This document shows, piece by piece, positions 25,375 through 35,448 of a DNA stretch of 64,000 nt. This DNA is from Rosenbergiella australiborealis (lineage in GTDB: Bacteria > Pseudomonadota > Gammaproteobacteria > Enterobacterales > Enterobacteriaceae), in the NCBI RefSeq assembly GCF_018494035.1, contig NZ_JABBFO010000004.1, forward strand, positions 62,001 to 126,000, in the 5' to 3' direction. Below the pieces are notes generated by a model. It saw nothing but the letters and a program-made list of their open reading frames with translations, was not told the origin of the DNA and searched no databases. The first letter of the stretch is position 1, and each line of letters begins with the position of its first letter. The position numbers and the translations under genes are program-made.

Positions 25375-26112
25375 ATGAAAAAAATTCTTCTTGCTGCAGC
25401 ACTGCTAACCAGCCTGTCAAGCTCTGCATTTGCTGCACAACAAACACTGCGTTTTGGTACAGAAGCCTCTTATCCTCCCTTTGAATTTGTCGGAAGTGAT
25501 AATAAAATTCAAGGATTCGATGTTGATTTAGCAATGGCCGTCTGTAAACAAATTAATGCCAGTTGTAGCTTTACTAACCAATCCTTTGATAGCCTTATTC
25601 CTAGCTTAAAATTCCGTCGTATCGATGCGGCAATGGCGGGGATGGACATTACACCCGAACGTCAAAAACAAGTCCTATTTAGTACGCCTTATTACCTGAA
25701 CTCAGCACTCTTCGTTGCAGAAAAAGGTAAAGTCGCCAACCTCGCGGCCTTGAAAGGGAAAAGAGTCGGAGTACAAAACGGCACAACACACCAAAAATAC
25801 TTAGCCGATAAACATAGCGAAATTACTGCAGTGCCTTACGACAGCTATCAGAATGCGATTCTCGATCTTAAAAATGGTCGTGTAGATGCCGTGTTTGGTG
25901 ACACCGCAGTCATTAATGAGTCGTTAAAAAATAATCCTTCATTAGCGCCTGTTGGCGACAAAATTACCGACAAAGATTACTTTAGTACCGGTGTTGCTAT
26001 TGCCGTTCGCCAAGGAAATACCGCGCTACAACAAGAATTTAATCAAGGTCTAGCCAAAGTGAAAGCCGATGGTGAATATCAAAAAATTTACGAGAAGTGG
26101 TTTCAAAAATAA
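25375..26112 (+). CDS. artI: Periplasmic arginine-binding protein ArtI
   Basis: Solute-binding protein of the ArtPQM importer. 245 residues from ATG 25375, which follows an AGGACAGGA ribosome binding site. Signal peptide MKKILLAAALLTSLSSSAFA, then the family motif GTEASYPPFEFV, GFDVDLAMAVCKQINASC, MAGMDITPERQKQVLFSTPYY and GVQNGTTHQKYL. The second arginine-binding protein of E. coli, ArtJ, is not encoded after artM here, so ArtI is the only binding protein in this operon. Confidence 0.97.
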   Translation: MKKILLAAALLTSLSSSAFAAQQTLRFGTEASYPPFEFVGSDNKIQGFDVDLAMAVCKQINASCSFTNQSFDSLIPSLKFRRIDAAMAGMDITPERQKQVLFSTPYYLNSALFVAEKGKVANLAALKGKRVGVQNGTTHQKYLADKHSEITAVPYDSYQNAILDLKNGRVDAVFGDTAVINESLKNNPSLAPVGDKITDKDYFSTGVAIAVRQGNTALQQEFNQGLAKVKADGEYQKIYEKWFQK

Positions 26113-26118
26113 TCGCTG

Positions 26119-26835
26119 ATGAATGAATTACCTTATCTTATCAATGCCGGCGGGTTAACCGTCGGCCTTGCGCTTTGCGCGCTAGTGGTCGGCTTAACGC
26201 TGGCGATGCTTTTTGCCAGTTGGGAGTCTGTCTCCTGTAAACCTGTCGCTTGGCTAGGCAGTCTGCTGGTTATGGTGATCCGTGGTCTACCGGAAATTCT
26301 AGTTGTGTTAGGGGTCTACTATGGTTCATCACAACTCCTTTTGATGCTTTCAGATGGTATTGCGATTCCTCTAGGTATCACTACGCTTCATCTACATATG
26401 ACCATCAGTAATTTTGATGTTAGCCCTTTTTTATGCGGTGTTATTGCTCTAGCACTTCTTTATTCAGCCTATGCCTCGCAAACCTTGCGTGGTGCCTTGC
26501 GAGCTGTTCCTCAAGGCCAACGTGAATCCGCCTATGCATTAGGTATGAGTCGGCGCTCAGTATTTTTTACTATTGTTATGCCTCAGATGTGGCGTCATGC
26601 TCTGCCAGGATTGGGCAATCAATGGTTAGTTTTACTTAAAGATACTGCTCTAGTCTCCTTGATTAGCGTGAATGACTTGATGTTGCAGACTAAAGGTATC
26701 GCCACACGTACAGAGCAGCCCTTTACTTGGTATCTCGTTGCTGCCGGTATCTATCTTGTGATTACATTGTTGAGTCAAGCAATACTCAGATTTGCTGAGC
26801 GCCGTGTCACGCGTTTTGAACTGGAGCAGCAATGA
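26119..26835 (+). CDS. artQ: Arginine ABC transporter permease ArtQ
   Basis: Inner-membrane permease of the HisMQ family, partner of ArtM. 238 residues with about five membrane helices; the ATPase-contact EAA-like loop is in [31 protein letters not shown]. Begins six bases after artI and overlaps artM by four bases (ATGA), so translation is coupled. Confidence 0.97.
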   Translation: MNELPYLINAGGLTVGLALCALVVGLTLAMLFASWESVSCKPVAWLGSLLVMVIRGLPEILVVLGVYYGSSQLLLMLSDGIAIPLGITTLHLHMTISNFDVSPFLCGVIALALLYSAYASQTLRGALRAVPQGQRESAYALGMSRRSVFFTIVMPQMWRHALPGLGNQWLVLLKDTALVSLISVNDLMLQTKGIATRTEQPFTWYLVAAGIYLVITLLSQAILRFAERRVTRFELEQQ

Positions 26836-27503
26836 TGAGTGATTATTTAGTCAAATTAAGTGCGGGGTTACCGGTCAGTCTGGGATTAACCGTCAGTGCT
26901 GCGATTATCGCGCTAATCATCGCGGTTATTCTTACAGTTTTGCTTGCTCTGCGCTATCGGGTCACCACTATGGTGATCCGCGGCTACCTAACGCTGTTTA
27001 CCGGCACGCCGTTATTAGTACAAATATTTCTGATTTATTACGGGCCAGGTCAATTTCCAGCTTTACAGCACTCACCACTTCTTTGGTCGATACTTTCTCA
27101 ACCTGCTTTCTGTGCAGTGGTTGCGTTATCATTAAACAGTGCCGCCTATACGACTCAGCTGCTTTATGGTGCGGTAAAAGCGATCCCCACTGGACAATGG
27201 CAAGCGTGTTACGCATTGGGAATGAGCAGAGGTGAAACGTTAAAAGTGTTACTCCCCTACGCCTTTAAACGCGCACTCTCTTCCTATTCAAATGAAGTCG
27301 TCCTTGTGTTCAAAAGTACCTCGTTAGCCTATACCATTACGCTTATGGACGTTATGGGTTTAAGCCAACAATTGTACGGTGGAACTTATGATGTCAATGT
27401 GTTTATTGCCGCCGGGGTGATCTATCTTTGTATCAATGCACTATTAACGTTATTGATGCGCGGCATCGAGTTTTATGCCCTACGCTTTGAGCGTCGTACC
27501 TAA
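26832..27503 (+). CDS. artM: Arginine ABC transporter permease ArtM
   Basis: Second permease of the arginine importer. 223 residues, with [26 protein letters not shown] and the EAA-like loop [30 protein letters not shown]. Start is either ATG at 26832 (overlapping the artQ stop) or the next one at 26835; GGAG lies 5 or 8 bases before. Last gene of the operon, ending in a hairpin shared with convergent rlmC. Confidence 0.96.
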   Translation: MMSDYLVKLSAGLPVSLGLTVSAAIIALIIAVILTVLLALRYRVTTMVIRGYLTLFTGTPLLVQIFLIYYGPGQFPALQHSPLLWSILSQPAFCAVVALSLNSAAYTTQLLYGAVKAIPTGQWQACYALGMSRGETLKVLLPYAFKRALSSYSNEVVLVFKSTSLAYTITLMDVMGLSQQLYGGTYDVNVFIAAGVIYLCINALLTLLMRGIEFYALRFERRT

Positions 27504-27504
27504 T

Positions 27505-27532
27505 CAATAAGTTGCCGCAAGGCAACTTATTG
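27505..27532. terminator. Hairpin between convergent artM and rlmC
   Basis: A 12-bp perfect stem CAATAAGTTGCC / GGCAACTTATTG with a GCAA loop, a stable GNRA-type tetraloop. The rlmC stop codon (27527-27529) lies inside the 3' arm. No clear T tract on either side. Confidence 0.65.
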
Positions 27533-28654
27533 CTCGCGAAGTAACAGTGTAAGCACTTCGCTATGTGCGGTATGCGGAAACAGATCAAAAAGCTGTACCC
27601 GTTCGAGGCGATATCCCTTAAGTGTCACAATATCTTTAACTAAGGTTTCCGGATTACAGCTCGAATAAAGAATCGCAGCAGGCTTAACACTCATAATAAA
27701 ATCACATAGTGTTTGCCCTATTCCCCGCCTTGGCGGATTAACCAGTAATACATCTGGCGCAGTAGTGTTGTCTAAGGCATAGCGGCTCGCGTCCAAAGCA
27801 CGAAATTGTGTCTGAGTTAAGCCGAGTTTACTCGCAGAATCTCGCGCACAGGCAATCGCTTCTGGTGAAATCTCGATACCCGTTAAGTGGGTTTCAGGCC
27901 GTGCGCAATGTAAACCAAAGCCACCAACACCACAAAACAGATCCCATAACGTGTCGAGCTTAAGCGCCTGCGTCCATTCTTGGGCCGTGCGATAAAGCTT
28001 TGCCGCAACTTGGGGGTTGGTTTGAAAAAAACTCTGTGGTCGTATCCAAAGAGGGATTCCGTTAAACGTCTCCGCTAAAGCAGATGTCTGACTTAACATG
28101 ATCTCCTGCTCCCCTTCCATAATCGCCATAGGTACCGGCTGGATATTAACTGAGATCACGGTTAATTGCGGTAAGCACTGTTGTAATTCTGGGAGCACTT
28201 TTTTCAATTGTGCGACTTTATTCTCTGAACGTAATACGAAACGCAACATCATGCCGCCTTGCGTACTTTCGGTCAGCAGTAAATATTTAAGTTCACCTTT
28301 ACGCCGTGCAATGTGATAAGGAGTGAGACCTGCCTTCGCAATAAAGGGGAGTAATTGACGAAATACGGGTGCGAAGGTTGCCGGATAAAGCGGACAATCG
28401 ATTAAATCGACACCTTCACCTTGCTGGTCAACAATACCAAGGATCGGTCTTTCAACAGAACCACTCACCACCATTTTTGCCTTATTACGAAAGCCCTGTT
28501 GTGCCGAAGGAACGGGAGGAAGCCACTCAGTGACCGGCACGTTAGTTAAGAGCTGTTCGATTCGCTGTTGCTTATCGGCAAGTTGTGTAGCGTATTCTTT
28601 GGGGAGCCATTGACAAGAGCGGCACTGACCCGCGTCATAGCGAGGGCAAAACAT
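27527..28654 (-). CDS. rlmC: 23S rRNA (uracil-747-C5)-methyltransferase RlmC
   Basis: SAM-dependent enzyme methylating U747 of 23S rRNA. 375 residues, the E. coli length. N-terminal [4Fe-4S] cysteines C3, C11 and C14 ([12 protein letters not shown]) and C87 (IDCPLYP). SAM-binding [14 protein letters not shown]. The methyl-transfer Cys is in [15 protein letters not shown] near residue 334. Convergent with artM. Confidence 0.96.
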   Translation of the reverse strand: MFCPRYDAGQCRSCQWLPKEYATQLADKQQRIEQLLTNVPVTEWLPPVPSAQQGFRNKAKMVVSGSVERPILGIVDQQGEGVDLIDCPLYPATFAPVFRQLLPFIAKAGLTPYHIARRKGELKYLLLTESTQGGMMLRFVLRSENKVAQLKKVLPELQQCLPQLTVISVNIQPVPMAIMEGEQEIMLSQTSALAETFNGIPLWIRPQSFFQTNPQVAAKLYRTAQEWTQALKLDTLWDLFCGVGGFGLHCARPETHLTGIEISPEAIACARDSASKLGLTQTQFRALDASRYALDNTTAPDVLLVNPPRRGIGQTLCDFIMSVKPAAILYSSCNPETLVKDIVTLKGYRLERVQLFDLFPHTAHSEVLTLLLREQ

Positions 28655-28703
28655 AGATTACCTGTGGCGATAGTGAGTGAGGGGCGCGCAGTATAGCATC
28701 GAA

Positions 28704-28734
28704 GCGGGATGAAATTCTATGCATCTCATCCCGC
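28704..28734 (-). other. Hairpin between nfsA and rlmC
   Basis: GCGGGATGA (28704-28712) and TCATCCCGC (28726-28734) form a nine-base stem just after the nfsA stop on the minus strand. It has no T tract and may be a weak terminator. Confidence 0.5.
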
Positions 28735-28740
28735 CTGTGG

Positions 28741-29463
28741 TTAGCGAGTGATCCAGCCTTGCTGTTGTAAAAAGGCTAACATATAGGGACGACTTTCTTT
28801 ACTAATCATCCTTTCTACCATTTGACTCCATGTTTCATGGCGTGTTGCACTACTACGATGCTGGTAATAATCGAGCAGATGCTGATCATAAGCGGCCAAG
28901 GTTTCTGGCACTATGGCTTGATATTGATTCTCATGGACAAGCATAGAGAGTGGCATACGAGGCTTTAATTCAGGCTTATCCGCTGGCCACCCTAAACAAA
29001 GGCCAAATAGAGGGAGGACAAATTTTGGTAAGTCGAGAAGTTCACTGACTGCATGAGGGTGATTACGCAATCCACCAATGAACACCCCACCCAATCCGAG
29101 TGACTCTGCAGCCACCATGGCATTCTGTGCCAGCAATGCGGTATCGACACATCCTAAAATCAGCTGTTCAGCGTAGCCTAATTCTGCGCTTTCACTAATT
29201 TGTTGATGGCGATTAAAATCTGCACAAAGCACCCAGAATTCCGCCGCATCCTCAACCCAAGACTGATCTCCGGCAAGCTCAGCTAAGCGTTGGCGTTTTT
29301 CTTTGTCCGTAATCCTGACGACTGTTGCACACTGTAATAAACTTGAGGTTGATGCCGATTGCGCCGCTAATAAGATAGCTTCACGCTGCTCATCACTGAT
29401 GGGTTCATCCGTATAATGCCGTATAGAACGGTGTGCACGCAGTAAATCGATGGTCGGTGTCAT
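28741..29463 (-). CDS. nfsA: Oxygen-insensitive NADPH nitroreductase NfsA
   Basis: FMN-dependent nitro- and quinone reductase. ATG at 29463 with GGAG upstream gives 240 residues (MTPTIDLLRAHRSIRHYTDEPI), the E. coli length; the longer frame to 29520 starts with unrelated residues. Further motifs LLQCATVVRITDK, LVDTALLAQNA-type CVDTALLAQNAMVAAESLGLGGVFIGGLRN and FGLCLGWPAD. In E. coli the operon ybjC-nfsA-rimK-ybjN surrounds it; here it is single, divergent from grxA. Confidence 0.96.
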   Translation of the reverse strand: MTPTIDLLRAHRSIRHYTDEPISDEQREAILLAAQSASTSSLLQCATVVRITDKEKRQRLAELAGDQSWVEDAAEFWVLCADFNRHQQISESAELGYAEQLILGCVDTALLAQNAMVAAESLGLGGVFIGGLRNHPHAVSELLDLPKFVLPLFGLCLGWPADKPELKPRMPLSMLVHENQYQAIVPETLAAYDQHLLDYYQHRSSATRHETWSQMVERMISKESRPYMLAFLQQQGWITR

Positions 29464-29632
29464 ATTCACTCCGAATAAGTAAATAAAGAGAAGAGTATAG
29501 TCACTTATGGATAGGGCCACATCCCTTCCCCCTCACCGATTGTGCGAAATTCAGAGTTACTTCCCGTTACGGCTTCCAATATCTGCAGAGGAAAGGCATG
29601 ATAAATCGTCCATTTTTATTGAAGGAGATATT

Positions 29633-29896
29633 ATGTTTGTCGTTATTTTTGGTCGTCCTGGTTGCCCTTATTGTGTTCGTGCAAAAGAACTCGCCGATAA
29701 ATTAAGCGGCGAGCGTGACGATTTTAGCTACCGCTATGTTGATATCCATGCCGAGGGGATCAGCAAAGAAGATTTATCTAAAAGCGCAGGTAAAACCGTC
29801 GAAACCGTCCCACAAATTTTTATTGACGAGGCGCATGTCGGTGGTTTTACCGAATTTGAAGCCTATGCCAAACAGCATCTGGGATTATATCAATAA
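29633..29896 (+). CDS. grxA: Glutaredoxin 1
   Basis: Cytoplasmic thiol oxidoreductase, a hydrogen donor for ribonucleotide reductase and a reducer of OxyR. 87 residues from ATG 29633, after a clear GAAGGAGA ribosome binding site. Active site CPYC at residues 11-14 (GRPGCPYCVRAK), the TVPQIFID cis-Pro segment and GGFTEFEAY. The upstream in-frame extension has no family similarity and is rejected. Confidence 0.97.
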   Translation: MFVVIFGRPGCPYCVRAKELADKLSGERDDFSYRYVDIHAEGISKEDLSKSAGKTVETVPQIFIDEAHVGGFTEFEAYAKQHLGLYQ

Positions 29897-29902
29897 CCCT
29901 CT

Positions 29903-29927
29903 CGGGTACTGGGCATACCAGTACCCG
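29903..29927 (+). other. Hairpin after grxA
   Basis: CGGGTACTGG (29903-29912) and CCAGTACCCG (29918-29927) form a ten-base perfect stem with a five-base loop just after the grxA stop. No T tract; a probable transcript end or stabiliser before ybjL. Confidence 0.6.
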
Positions 29928-30083
29928 CCACCCTACTGATTAAAATCGATTTTTCATCAAACATTCATAGCAGTTGTGCAAGTGAACGATTAGAATAAAG
30001 CCGTTTTTTTAGAATCGACACTCTGCTTGTCTCGCAGTCTGTCGGAATTGTTTCTTTTGACCCATTAAATGAAAAATTGACCC

Positions 30084-31766
30084 GTGAATATAAACGTTGC
30101 AAACCTTCTCAGTGCCAATGATGTCTTGCTTCTCTTCGTTGTACTCTCCCTCGGTATTTGTTTAGGTAAAATTCGTCTCGGCAGTATCCAGCTTGGTAGT
30201 TCAATTGGAGTTTTAGTCATATCGCTATTACTCGGAGAACAACACTATTCCATCGATACTAATGCGCTGAGCTTAGGGTTTATGCTGTTTATTTTCTGCG
30301 TGGGTATTGAAGCTGGGCCCAACTTTTTTTCTATTTTTTTTCGTGACGGAAAAAATTATTTGATGTTAGCACTGGTCATGGTTGGCAGCGCTCTGCTAAT
30401 TGTCCTTGGCCTAGGCAAACTTTTCCATTGGGATATTGGTCTATCTGCAGGAGTATTAGCCGGTTCATTAACGTCTACACCTGTATTAGTGGGAGCGGGT
30501 GATACCTTAAGACAAGTGATTACCGATCCTCAAAAATTAGCCCTATTACAAGATAATCTCAGTTTAGGCTATGCGCTGACCTATTTAATCGGACTGGTCA
30601 GTTTAATTTTCGCCGCCCGCTATCTGCCTCGTCTACAACATCAAGATCTTCCTACCAGTGCCCAACAAATTGCGCGTGAGCGTGGCTTAGATGCAGACAG
30701 TCAGCGCAAAGTTTTTTTACCGGTTATTCGTGCTTATCGTGTCGGAAAAGAGTTAGTGGAATGGAGTGGGGGTAAAAATCTGCGTGAACTCGGTATTTAC
30801 CGCCATACCGGTTGTTATATTGAGCGTATTCGACGCAACGGTATTTTAGCTAGTCCAGATGGTGATGCCGTGCTTCAAGAAGGCGATGATATCTCATTAG
30901 TCGGTTATCCTGATGCCCATGCTCGACTGGACCCAAGTTTTAGACATGGTAAAGAAGTGTTCGATCGTGATTTATTAGATATGCGTATTGTCACGGAAGA
31001 GATCGTGGTAAAAAACCATAACGCTGTCAATAAACGCTTAGGCAAACTACGACTGACCGACCACGGCTGTTTTTTAAACCGGGTCATTCGTAACCAGATT
31101 GAAATGCCAATTGATGACGATATCTTATTAAATAAAGGGGATATTCTCCAAGTCAGCGGTGAAACTCGTCGTGTAAAAAGTATTGCCGACCGTATTGGTT
31201 TCGTCGCTATCCATAGCCAAATGACTGACCTACTGGCCTTTTGCTCATTTTTTATTATCGGTTTAATGATCGGTATGGTCACATTCCAATTCAGTAATTT
31301 TGGCTTTGGAATTGGTAATGCAGCAGGCCTGCTATTTGCCGGTATTATGCTCGGTTTCTTACGTGCCAACCATCCTACCTTTGGTTATATCCCGCAAGGG
31401 GCACTCACTATGGTCAAAGAGTTTGGATTGCTGGTCTTTATGGCTGGCGTCGGTTTAAGTGCAGGTAGCGGACTGCATCATGGATTAGGTGAGAACGGTA
31501 TCTCTATGCTGTTATGCGGAGTTGTCGTTAGCCTACTGCCTGTCGTGATATGTTATTTCTTTGGCGCTTATGTCTTACGAATGAACCGAGCCATGTTATT
31601 TGGTGCCTTGATGGGTGCCAGAACCTGTGCACCGGCATTAGAAATTATCAGTGATACCGCACGAAGTAGTATCCCTGCACTAGGCTATGCGGGGACCTAT
31701 GCAATTGCCAACGTTATCTTAACCTTAGCGGGTACCTTAGTAGTCATGCTGTGGCCGGGTGGATGA
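30084..31766 (+). CDS. ybjL: YbjL, AspT/YbjL-type antiporter
   Basis: Inner-membrane protein of the aspartate-alanine exchanger family; the substrate in E. coli is not settled. 560 residues: an N-terminal membrane half (to about 185), two cytoplasmic TrkA-C domains (about 205-375) and a C-terminal membrane half. The GTG start at 30084 gives [20 protein letters not shown], like E. coli MNINVAELL. Motifs [29 protein letters not shown] and [10 protein letters not shown]-like [16 protein letters not shown] are near-identical to the E. coli protein. Confidence 0.95.
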   Translation: MNINVANLLSANDVLLLFVVLSLGICLGKIRLGSIQLGSSIGVLVISLLLGEQHYSIDTNALSLGFMLFIFCVGIEAGPNFFSIFFRDGKNYLMLALVMVGSALLIVLGLGKLFHWDIGLSAGVLAGSLTSTPVLVGAGDTLRQVITDPQKLALLQDNLSLGYALTYLIGLVSLIFAARYLPRLQHQDLPTSAQQIARERGLDADSQRKVFLPVIRAYRVGKELVEWSGGKNLRELGIYRHTGCYIERIRRNGILASPDGDAVLQEGDDISLVGYPDAHARLDPSFRHGKEVFDRDLLDMRIVTEEIVVKNHNAVNKRLGKLRLTDHGCFLNRVIRNQIEMPIDDDILLNKGDILQVSGETRRVKSIADRIGFVAIHSQMTDLLAFCSFFIIGLMIGMVTFQFSNFGFGIGNAAGLLFAGIMLGFLRANHPTFGYIPQGALTMVKEFGLLVFMAGVGLSAGSGLHHGLGENGISMLLCGVVVSLLPVVICYFFGAYVLRMNRAMLFGALMGARTCAPALEIISDTARSSIPALGYAGTYAIANVILTLAGTLVVMLWPGG

Positions 31767-31875
31767 TGCGCTCAGTAATAAGTTGAGACGATTCGCAATG
31801 ACTGAAAAAGATTAATTATACTAATATTCGGAATTAACATTTAATGCTTTTTCATTACTCAGGATATTTTTTGCC

Positions 31876-32481
31876 ATGGAGCAATTGAATACACAGCTTT
31901 TTTTATGGCTGAACGCAACACCAGATTCCCCGCGCTGGTTAATTAATCTTGCGATCATTTTAGCTAAAGATGTTATTGGTATCATCCCGCTGGTCGTCGT
32001 ATGTTTATGGCTGTGGTCGCCAAAAAACTTAATCGAGTCTCGTCGGGAGCTTGTGTTAAAAACGATTACAGCGCTACTGTATGCGATCATCTTCTCGTCA
32101 ATTATCGGCGTGCTGTACCCGCATCCACGCCCCTTCGCGATCGGGCTGGGCTACCAATGGATAAACCATTCCCCGGATACGTCCTATCCGAGTGATCATG
32201 GCACCTTTATTTTTACCTTTAGCTTAGCGTTTATGTGCTGGCACCGCCTCTGGTCTGGCCTTGTTCTATTAGTTATCGGTATGCTTATTGCGTGGTCACG
32301 TATCTATCTTGGCGTGCATTGGCCTCTAGATATGTTGGGCGGGCTATTGGTGGGGATGATCGGTTGCTTAACCGCGCAATTTGGCTGGAAATTCTATGGT
32401 AACGCGCTACTGAACATTGTGCATAAGCTCTATCGTCAGTTATTCGCTCTGCCGATCCGACGCGGTTGGACTCAACATTAA
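31876..32481 (+). CDS. ybjG: Undecaprenyl-diphosphatase YbjG (PAP2 family)
   Basis: Inner-membrane phosphatase recycling undecaprenyl pyrophosphate to the lipid carrier for peptidoglycan and other envelope polymers. 201 residues with about five helices. PAP2 motifs: YPHPRPF, YPSDHGTF (active-site His) and SRIYLGVHWPLDMLGG. Lies 109 bp after ybjL on the same strand and convergent with dacC. Confidence 0.92.
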   Translation: MEQLNTQLFLWLNATPDSPRWLINLAIILAKDVIGIIPLVVVCLWLWSPKNLIESRRELVLKTITALLYAIIFSSIIGVLYPHPRPFAIGLGYQWINHSPDTSYPSDHGTFIFTFSLAFMCWHRLWSGLVLLVIGMLIAWSRIYLGVHWPLDMLGGLLVGMIGCLTAQFGWKFYGNALLNIVHKLYRQLFALPIRRGWTQH

Positions 32482-32497
32482 TTACCCTTGATTAAAA

Positions 32498-32530
32498 GGC
32501 CCCAGAGATAGAAATCTATCTTTTGGGGCC
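32498..32530. terminator. Terminator between convergent ybjG and dacC
   Basis: Long hairpin: outer arms GGCCCCA / TGGGGCC (32498-32504, 32524-32530) and inner arms AGATAG / CTATCT. On the minus strand it is followed by CTTTTAAT, so it best serves dacC, but it can also end ybjG. Confidence 0.72.
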
Positions 32531-32561
32531 AAGATTTAATTAGCTAGACATCAACAATCTG

Positions 32562-33755
32562 CTAGAACCATTTTGAAAACAACGAAGAAATATGTATCCA
32601 GACATAATCAAGGAAACGACTAAAGATCCCGCCCTCTTTCACATCTTCCAATACCACTAACGGCTTCTGATCAACCACTTTACCATTAATTTGGAAATTA
32701 ACTTGGCCAACCACTTGTCCAGCCGTTAGCGGCGCAGAAAGTTGCGTTTGCGTTAATGTGTAATCAGCTTTCAAGGCATTCACTTGACCTTTCGGTACTG
32801 TCACCGAGGCATTATTGATCACCCCTAGTGGCACTTCTTTAACATCGCCAAACCAGACTTTTGCCTGTACAAACGGTTTACCCTCTTTAATCGGCGAGAG
32901 TGTCTCAAAGTTTTGGAATCCCCAATTTAAGAGCTTCTCGCTTTCACGAAAACGAATGGCATCGGTGTTCGCGCCCAAGACAACAGAAATCAGGCGCATA
33001 TTACCAGACGTCGCTGAAGCCACTAAGTTATTCCCGGCACCCGATGTATAACCCGTTTTAATGCCATCGACATTAAGCGATGAGCTCCACAGTAAGCGGT
33101 TACGGTTAGGTTGACGAATATTGTTGAAACTAAACTCTTTCTCTTTGTTCAGGCTATATTCTTCGGGAACATCTCGAATCAATGCCTGACCGATTAAGGC
33201 CATGTCACGTGCGGTACTGTATTGACCCGGTTCATCTAAACCATGCACCGTAGTGAAATGGGTATTAGTAAGACCCAATTTTTTGACGTAGTTGTTCATT
33301 AGGCCAATAAAAGTCTCTTGGCTACCGGCGACATAATCGGCTAAAGCGATACAGGCATCATTGCCTGATTGGATAACAATCCCGCGATTTAAATCGGCAA
33401 CGGTGACCTGTGAACCGGGTTTAAGAAACATCACCGACGATCCACGAAGTTTAGGATTTCCTGTCGCCCAAGCATCCTGACCAATAGTGACATTATCCGT
33501 AGATTTGATTTTACCGCTTTTCAGAGCTTGACCCACCACGTAGCTGGTCATCATTTTGGTCAAACTTGCCGGATCTAATCGATCATCAGCATGGGATTCA
33601 GTGAGCACCTTGCCACTGTCATAATCCATTAAAATCCATGCCTTAGCATCAACTTGAGGGGCATTAGGTTGAGAATCTGCAAAAGCAATGCAGGGGAAAA
33701 GTACTACTGCAATGAATACCGGTCGTAGGGATGTCGACAACTTTAATGGGCGCAT
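32562..33755 (-). CDS. dacC: D-alanyl-D-alanine carboxypeptidase, PBP6 (DacC)
   Basis: Periplasmic, membrane-tethered carboxypeptidase that trims pentapeptides of murein. 397 residues. Signal peptide ending AFA before DSQ (about residue 27). Catalytic SxxK at S64-K67 (SLTK), SGN at 130-132 (QSGNDAC) and KTG at 233-235 ([10 protein letters not shown]). The C-terminal amphipathic helix that anchors it to the inner membrane is ISSLFSKWF. The sequence is close to both DacA and DacC; the position between ybjG and rimO matches dacC. Confidence 0.9.
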   Translation of the reverse strand: MRPLKLSTSLRPVFIAVVLFPCIAFADSQPNAPQVDAKAWILMDYDSGKVLTESHADDRLDPASLTKMMTSYVVGQALKSGKIKSTDNVTIGQDAWATGNPKLRGSSVMFLKPGSQVTVADLNRGIVIQSGNDACIALADYVAGSQETFIGLMNNYVKKLGLTNTHFTTVHGLDEPGQYSTARDMALIGQALIRDVPEEYSLNKEKEFSFNNIRQPNRNRLLWSSSLNVDGIKTGYTSGAGNNLVASATSGNMRLISVVLGANTDAIRFRESEKLLNWGFQNFETLSPIKEGKPFVQAKVWFGDVKEVPLGVINNASVTVPKGQVNALKADYTLTQTQLSAPLTAGQVVGQVNFQINGKVVDQKPLVVLEDVKEGGIFSRFLDYVWIHISSLFSKWF

Positions 33756-33947
33756 TATTTTTTACTCAGTCCTAATTTAACTCGTTGAAAATGAGAATAT
33801 CCTGCCAGAGTGTTGGTATCTACTGTGGATTTAGAATATTTACAATTTTTTTGCCTCGACGAAATAAATACGCTCCTGCGCTATCACTTTCTTAAGGAGT
33901 GGATTAAAATCGCGCGCTGCTGCTCTGTTAATACTGGAATATAAGTT

Positions 33948-35303
33948 ATGTCGACCCTATTAGATAATAATAATCACCCAAGCACTGAAAATACGACGCC
34001 AAAAATTGGCTTTCTTTCACTAGGATGCCCAAAAAACCTGGTTGACTCAGAACGGATTTTAACCGAACTGCGTACCGAAGGTTATGATGTTGTTCCTAGC
34101 TATGATGACGCCGATCTGGTTATCGTCAACACCTGTGGATTTATCGATAGTGCGGTTCAAGAGTCGCTTGAAGCTATCGGTGAAGCACTCAATGAGAACG
34201 GCAAAGTCATTGTTACCGGTTGCTTGGGTGCACGCGAAGACCAGATCCGTGAAGTTCATCCTAAGGTATTAGAAATCACGGGTCCTCATAGCTATGAGCA
34301 AGTTCTGAGCCATGTTCATCATTATGTGCCGAAGCCTGTACATAACCCATTCCTCTCTTTAACACCAGCACAAGGCGTAAAATTAACGCCAAAACATTAT
34401 GCTTATTTAAAAATCTCTGAAGGCTGCAATCACCGATGCACTTTTTGTATCATCCCTTCCATGCGCGGTGATTTAGATAGCCGCGAAATCGGCTCAGTGT
34501 TGGATGAAGCAAAACGTCTCGTGGCAGCTGGCGTCAGAGAGTTACTCGTTATTTCACAAGACACTTCTGCCTATGGCGTTGATGTCAAACACCGTACTGG
34601 CTTTTGGAATGGATCGCCGGTAAAAACCAGTATGGTCAGTTTGTGCGAACAACTGGCTAAACTGGGTGTTTGGGTCAGACTGCACTATGTCTACCCTTAT
34701 CCGCACGTTGATGATGTTATTCCGCTGATGGCGGAAGGTAAAATTTTACCTTATTTAGACATTCCTCTACAGCATGCCAGTCCCAAGATCCTAAAACTGA
34801 TGAAGCGCCCGGGTGCTGTTGAACGTACCTTAGAACGTATTAAACGCTGGCGTGAGATTTGCCCAGAGCTAACACTTCGCTCGACTTTTATTGTCGGTTT
34901 TCCGGGTGAAACGGAAGAAGATTTTTCACTTTTATTAGATTTTATTCGTGAAGCACGACTCGACCGTGTCGGTTGTTTCAAATACAGCCCAGTAGAAGGT
35001 GCCGCTGCGAATGAGCTCGCCGATCCCGTTCCTGAAGCGATTCAAGAAGAGCGTTATCACCGTTTTATGCAGCTTCAACAGCAAATATCAGCTGAACGTC
35101 TGCAAGAAAAAATGGGTAAAACGATCGCGGTAATTATTGATGAAGTCGATGAAGAAGGTGCGATTGGCCGTAGTATGGCTGATGCACCGGAGATCGATGG
35201 TTCGGTGTATCTAAATGGCCATACTTCCCTCAAAGTCGGTGAAATCATCAAAGCCACTGTTACCCATGCTGATGAATATGATCTGTGGGCTGAGGCACTC
35301 TAA
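33948..35303 (+). CDS. rimO: Ribosomal protein S12 methylthiotransferase RimO
   Basis: Radical-SAM enzyme that adds a methylthio group to an aspartate of ribosomal protein S12. 451 residues. UPF0004 domain with cluster ligands C27, C63 and C92; radical-SAM CxxxCxxC at C160, C164 and C167 ([10 protein letters not shown]); C-terminal TRAM domain (about 385-451) that binds S12. Its accessory protein YcaO is encoded at 1831-3591. Confidence 0.97.
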   Translation: MSTLLDNNNHPSTENTTPKIGFLSLGCPKNLVDSERILTELRTEGYDVVPSYDDADLVIVNTCGFIDSAVQESLEAIGEALNENGKVIVTGCLGAREDQIREVHPKVLEITGPHSYEQVLSHVHHYVPKPVHNPFLSLTPAQGVKLTPKHYAYLKISEGCNHRCTFCIIPSMRGDLDSREIGSVLDEAKRLVAAGVRELLVISQDTSAYGVDVKHRTGFWNGSPVKTSMVSLCEQLAKLGVWVRLHYVYPYPHVDDVIPLMAEGKILPYLDIPLQHASPKILKLMKRPGAVERTLERIKRWREICPELTLRSTFIVGFPGETEEDFSLLLDFIREARLDRVGCFKYSPVEGAAANELADPVPEAIQEERYHRFMQLQQQISAERLQEKMGKTIAVIIDEVDEEGAIGRSMADAPEIDGSVYLNGHTSLKVGEIIKATVTHADEYDLWAEAL

Positions 35304-35338
35304 CTTTTTGTCTTCCCTTCAAGGGTAAATAACTCCTT

Positions 35339-35362
35339 CCCCTTACTGCTCAAGGTAAGGGG
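35339..35362 (+). other. Hairpin between rimO and moeA
   Basis: CCCCTTAC (35339-35346) and GTAAGGGG (35355-35362) form an eight-base perfect stem with an eight-base loop. No T tract follows. Likely a weak terminator or processing structure after rimO. Confidence 0.5.
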
Positions 35363-35448
35363 GACTACATAAATTCACTTCTCTCATCGTTATAAACTAA
35401 TGTAACCTATTATTCTACCGTGCATTACTCAACATTATTGGAGTTATG

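Noticed and set aside
30905-31369. 154-codon minus-strand frame inside ybjL
   Set aside because: Antisense shadow of a well-conserved gene; the product is rich in K, S, I and P in a pattern reflecting the ybjL codons, with no ribosome binding site.
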